DNA from: Candidatus Hermodarchaeota archaeon
GTDB lineage: Archaea; Asgardarchaeota; Hermodarchaeia; Hermodarchaeales; Hermodarchaeaceae
Direction: 5' to 3'
NCBI GenBank assembly: GCA_016840185.1
Contig: JAEOSV010000225.1
Coordinates: forward strand, 1 to 6,646
DNA: 6,646 bases
Shown: positions 5,094-6,646 of the stretch, piece by piece
Numbering within the stretch: position 1 is the stretch's first letter
How the letters are laid out: each line of letters opens with the position of its first letter
The notes under the pieces: generated by a model
What the model was told of the DNA's origin: nothing
The model's input: the letters and a program-made list of their open reading frames with translations, nothing else
Database searches by the model: none
Translations under genes and position numbers: made by a program

Positions 5094-5117
5094 CTTACTA
5101 TTTGGGGCATCCGATTG

Positions 5118-5342
5118 ATGATTCGCCTTCAAGATTGGGGCTATGTTTTAGGAGTTCTGGGTCTCCTTTTTGCCTATGCTCTTCCCTATTTGTTTCCAGT
5201 TTTAGTGATCGCCGCTGATATTGCAAACCCCCCACCATTTGATATTCTTCTTCGACCAAACTATCTTTTTTCAATTCCAGGAATTATCCTAATGATTTTT
5301 GGAATTTCACTATATTTTCTTGGAAGAAAAAAGAAAAGTTGA
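5118..5342 (+). CDS. Small membrane protein, two predicted helices
   Basis: This 74-residue protein of unknown function has two hydrophobic segments, about residues 8-33 and 49-68, separated by a polar loop (NPPPFDILLRPN), and ends in RKKKS, placing the C-terminus in the cytoplasm by the positive-inside rule. The composition is coherent for a membrane protein and the frame stays open to a TGA just before the next tRNA. I chose ATG 5118; a TTG at 5115 is 7 nt from GGGG at 5104-5107 and is possible. The open frame extends upstream into tRNA-Leu, but that part is tRNA. No separate promoter is visible, so it is probably transcribed with tRNA-Leu and released by tRNA 3' processing. I do not recognise a family. 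Confidence 0.55.
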   Translation: MIRLQDWGYVLGVLGLLFAYALPYLFPVLVIAADIANPPPFDILLRPNYLFSIPGIILMIFGISLYFLGRKKKS

Positions 5343-5344
5343 AA

Positions 5345-5444
5345 TGGAGCCTCGAGCGGGGATTGAACCCGCGACCAGCAGCTTTCCTGAATGTCTAAGT
5401 CGACACTCTACAAGGCTGTCACTCTACCACTGAGCTACCGAGGC
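5345..5444 (-). tRNA. tRNA-Thr(UGU), copy b, intron-containing
   Basis: The acceptor is GCCUCGG/UCGAGGC with a G7-U66 pair, U73 and encoded CCA. U8-A9, D stem GCUC/GAGU with a 7-nt loop, anticodon stem ACAGC/GCUGC (outermost pair A27-C43 mismatched), loop CUUGUA plus A giving anticodon UGU, and T arm GCGGG/CCCGC with UUCAAUC. A 25-nt intron (5384-5408) lies at 37/38, leaving 75 nt. Its acceptor stem and discriminator resemble tRNA-Thr(GGU) (GCCUCAG, U73) more than copy a (GCCGAGG, A73). A weak AT-rich element near 5466-5472 could be its promoter. Confidence 0.93.
5384..5408 (-). other. tRNA-Thr(UGU) copy b intron (37/38), canonical BHB
   Basis: The central helix is CUUG/CAGG (4 bp), bulges UA|G and AA|A of 3 nt each, and the inner helix AGUGUC/GACAUU (6 bp) closes on GACUUA; the outer helix is the anticodon stem. 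Confidence 0.93.
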
Positions 5445-5530
5445 ACACTCATTCAGGTGAGGAAATACTCCTTTTTGACTGTTGTGGCATATCAAATTGT
5501 AATAGCATACTTGTCAATGGAAAGGGTGTT

Positions 5531-5595
5531 GTTTTGTGTTACGTAAATATTCCGTCACGTACATAAGACCTCGTGGACCCGAGTTCCATCCTGAC
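5531..5595 (+). pseudogene. Decayed 3' part of intron-containing tRNA-Pro
   Basis: This stretch aligns without gaps over its core to the anticodon-loop intron and 3' exon of the intact tRNA-Pro at 6365-6470. From 5554 to 5586, 29 of 33 bases match, and an upstream block TTTTGTGTTACG matches TTTGGGTTACG apart from one base and one insertion. The two 10-nt loop regions between them are unrelated but equal in length, and an ACGU/ACGU intron stem is kept. The 5' half of the tRNA and the acceptor 3' strand with CCA are not recognisable, so no functional tRNA can form. Confidence 0.8.
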
Positions 5596-5621
5596 TGAGG
5601 TTCCAATTCAGTTTTTGGGTT

Positions 5622-5631
5622 TTTAGATATT
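5622..5631 (+). promoter_or_regulatory. TATA-box-like element for the endonuclease gene
   Basis: TTTAGATATT is centred about 26 nt before the ATG at 5653, so the mRNA would be essentially leaderless, consistent with the absence of a Shine-Dalgarno. Confidence 0.45.
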
Positions 5632-5652
5632 CTTGGACTGTTTATTATTGAA

Positions 5653-6300
5653 ATGAAAACAGTGGACATTCTTTCTGTTTCACGGACCCTGAACAATGCT
5701 CACGTGTGGCATAAAATTCAAAGTGATTTTATCTACACCAAGAAAACCCGTGTGAAGATTCCAGAAATCAGCGAGAAGGTTGCCTATCTTGCAGGAGTGA
5801 TTACAGGTGATGGGCATCTGACTAGATCAAAAAGAAAAACTGCTGGATATCATTACGTAGTGGGAATTGTGGGTCGTCGTAAATTCACTGAGCAATTGTG
5901 TCCCTTGATTAAAGAGATTTTCCATTATACACCAGGGTTTTACAAAGACAAAAGAAAGAAGGACTGTTATTATGTTAATATCTATCCTGTGGCGATTTTT
6001 TATTTTTTCATTGAATTGGGGTTTCGTGCTGGAAAGAAAAGGAATCTGAGAGTTCCCTCGTTGATTGCAGAAGATGCTTCGCTCTTCAAGCATTATATGT
6101 TCGGATTAATTGATACTGATGGGTATATTGACAAAAAGAGAGTACAGTTGAAGCAGCGTGATAAGAATTTTCTAAAGGAACTCGTGCGCCTCTTGAAGAA
6201 GCATTTCGGGATTATTTCAAGGCCTCCGAAGGTCAATTACACAGATGGAAAGCCCTATTATTACATCCGGTTCCCATTCGAAGGATTAACCAACGCATAA
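5653..6300 (+). CDS. LAGLIDADG homing endonuclease, free-standing
   Basis: This 215-residue protein has two LAGLIDADG motifs, YLAGVITGDG at 45-54 and MFGLIDTDG at 149-157, about 100 residues apart, as in single-chain two-motif homing endonucleases. The metal-binding acidic residues at the end of each motif, Asp53 and Asp156, are both present, so it may be active. NLRVPSLI at 131-138 before motif 2 is typical of archaeal and intein-type members. There are no intein splicing blocks and the ORF is independent. Lysine-rich AT-biased coding contrasts with neighbouring genes and suggests transfer. It lies between a decayed tRNA-Pro fragment (58 nt upstream) and an intact tRNA-Pro (64 nt downstream), both with the intron region, so its target may be that intron site. 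A maturase role in the family sense is also possible but not shown. Confidence 0.88.
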   Translation: MKTVDILSVSRTLNNAHVWHKIQSDFIYTKKTRVKIPEISEKVAYLAGVITGDGHLTRSKRKTAGYHYVVGIVGRRKFTEQLCPLIKEIFHYTPGFYKDKRKKDCYYVNIYPVAIFYFFIELGFRAGKKRNLRVPSLIAEDASLFKHYMFGLIDTDGYIDKKRVQLKQRDKNFLKELVRLLKKHFGIISRPPKVNYTDGKPYYYIRFPFEGLTNA

Positions 6301-6325
6301 GGTATCGGAAGACCTAAATTGGACA

Positions 6326-6341
6326 AAGGTTTTTCAACCTT
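6326..6341. repeat. Inverted repeat after the endonuclease gene
   Basis: AAGGTT, loop TTTC, AACCTT: a perfect 6-bp hairpin 25 nt after the endonuclease stop and before tRNA-Pro. It may act as a 3' end or processing structure; it has no following T run. Confidence 0.45.
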
Positions 6342-6364
6342 CGATATTATCACTATCAGATGCT

Positions 6365-6470
6365 GGGCCGGTAGTCTAGTTCGGTATGATGCGAGGTTTG
6401 GGTTACGGTGACGAGTTGTCACGTGCAAAAGACCTCGTGGTCCCGGGTTCAAATCCCGGCCAGCCCACCA
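6365..6470 (+). tRNA. tRNA-Pro(UGG), intron-containing
   Basis: The acceptor GGGCCGG pairs with CCAGCCC except for a C5-A68 mismatch; A73 and CCA are encoded. U8-A9, D stem GUCU/UGAU, anticodon stem CGAGG/CCUCG, loop UUUGGG plus A giving anticodon UGG at 6399-6401, and T arm CCGGG/CCCGG with UUCAAAU. A 29-nt intron (6403-6431) lies at 37/38; the mature tRNA is 77 nt. A partial, decayed copy lies about 800 nt upstream on the same strand. A T6 run directly after CCA is a likely terminator. An AT-rich CGATATTATC at 6342-6351 is a weak promoter candidate. Confidence 0.95.
6403..6431 (+). other. tRNA-Pro intron (37/38), canonical BHB
   Basis: The central helix is UUUG/CAAA, bulges GG|U and AG|A, and the inner helix UACG/CGUG continues as UGAC/GUCA past one bulged G, with loop GAGUU. 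Confidence 0.93.
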
Positions 6471-6476
6471 TTTTTT
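6471..6476 (+). terminator. T-run terminator of tRNA-Pro
   Basis: TTTTTT follows the encoded CCA directly, as expected for archaeal intrinsic termination on a U tract. Confidence 0.6.
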
Positions 6477-6497
6477 CTCATCGAGGTTTTCACAACA

Positions 6498-6505
6498 CTT
6501 TTATA
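6498..6505 (+). promoter_or_regulatory. TATA-box-like element for 5S rRNA
   Basis: CTTTTATA is centred about 25 nt before the first bases of the 5S rRNA, the standard archaeal spacing, so the 5S gene has its own promoter and is not part of a 16S-23S operon here. Confidence 0.65.
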
Positions 6506-6526
6506 GCGGGGGAGAAGTTTGCTGGT

Positions 6527-6646
6527 TGGCGCGGTCATAGAAGCTGGGTCACACCCGGTCTCGTCAGATCCCGGAAGTTAAGCCGGTTTCGTCGCCCTGA
6601 GTACTGATATCCGAGAGGTGTCGGGAAAAGTGTGAACTGCGCCACT
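6527..6646 (+). rRNA. rrf: 5S ribosomal RNA
   Basis: The 5' strand GGCGCGGU pairs with the 3' strand ACUGCGCC to close helix I, giving about 119 nt, the normal 5S length. Conserved blocks appear in order: GGUCAUAG, CACACCCGG, the CCCGGAAGUUAAGCCGG block and GAGUACUG. The 3' end is at or within a base or two of the window edge. The gene stands alone after tRNA-Pro, with its own TATA-like box. The 5S rRNA joins the large ribosomal subunit. Confidence 0.93.

Noticed and set aside
5022..5117. N-terminal extension of the small membrane protein into tRNA-Leu
   Set aside because: Those bases are the tRNA D arm to CCA and are explained fully by the tRNA fold.
5531..6470. Attachment-site pair of an integrated element at tRNA-Pro
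   Set aside because: Integration into a tRNA normally leaves the intact gene first and its 3' fragment beyond the element on the 3' side. Here the fragment lies on the 5' side, no integrase is present, and the fragment has lost its acceptor end.
6386..6607. Open frame across tRNA-Pro and 5S rRNA
   Set aside because: It is made entirely of stable RNA sequence and the spacer.
1..6646. CRISPR array or classical insertion sequence
   Set aside because: I saw no regularly spaced repeats, transposase or terminal inverted repeats; the only mobile-type gene is the LAGLIDADG endonuclease.

Overview
The window is archaeal chromosome. The evidence is a dense set of tRNA genes carrying bulge-helix-bulge (BHB) introns, a tRNA-splicing endonuclease (EndA) homologue, TATA-box-like promoters about 25-36 nt upstream of the stable RNA genes, C1-G72 in tRNA-Tyr, and a free-standing archaeal-type 5S rRNA. 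Protein genes use mixed ATG/GTG/TTG starts, several with a Shine-Dalgarno. The group cannot be fixed from sequence alone. The Ig-like secreted protein, the HycI-type hydrogenase protease and introns outside the anticodon loop would fit an Asgard or TACK lineage, but this is a low-confidence guess.

Layout. 1-911: the 3' end of a probable luciferase-like flavin oxidoreductase, then a Nudix hydrolase. 956-1776: on the minus strand, hycI followed by tRNA-Tyr(GUA) and tRNA-Asp(GUC), both intron-bearing. 1842-2435: an EndA-family gene, divergent from hycI around a shared TATA-like box. 2444-3277: on the minus strand, rpiA and then tRNA-Arg(CCU) with a D-loop intron. 3468-4403: an Ig-like, membrane-anchored surface protein. 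4537-5444: a tRNA cluster of Thr(GGU), Thr(UGU) with two introns, Leu(UAA) with an intron after position 8, a small two-helix membrane protein, and a second, different intron-bearing Thr(UGU). 5531-6470: a decayed tRNA-Pro 3' half, a LAGLIDADG endonuclease gene and an intact intron-bearing tRNA-Pro(UGG). 6527-6646: 5S rRNA.

The theme is tRNA splicing. Seven of eight tRNA genes are interrupted, by eight introns in total. Three introns lie outside the anticodon loop: the Arg D-loop, the Thr T-loop and Leu 8/9. Processing these requires an EndA of broad specificity. The EndA homologue here keeps the expected catalytic Tyr and Lys but has Thr where the catalytic His should be, so it is more likely the structural half of a two-subunit enzyme, or an unusual catalyst, than an ordinary homomeric EndA. 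The LAGLIDADG gene sits between a degenerate and an intact copy of intron-containing tRNA-Pro, which looks like the footprint of endonuclease-driven mobility at a tRNA intron. All eight tRNA genes encode their 3' CCA.
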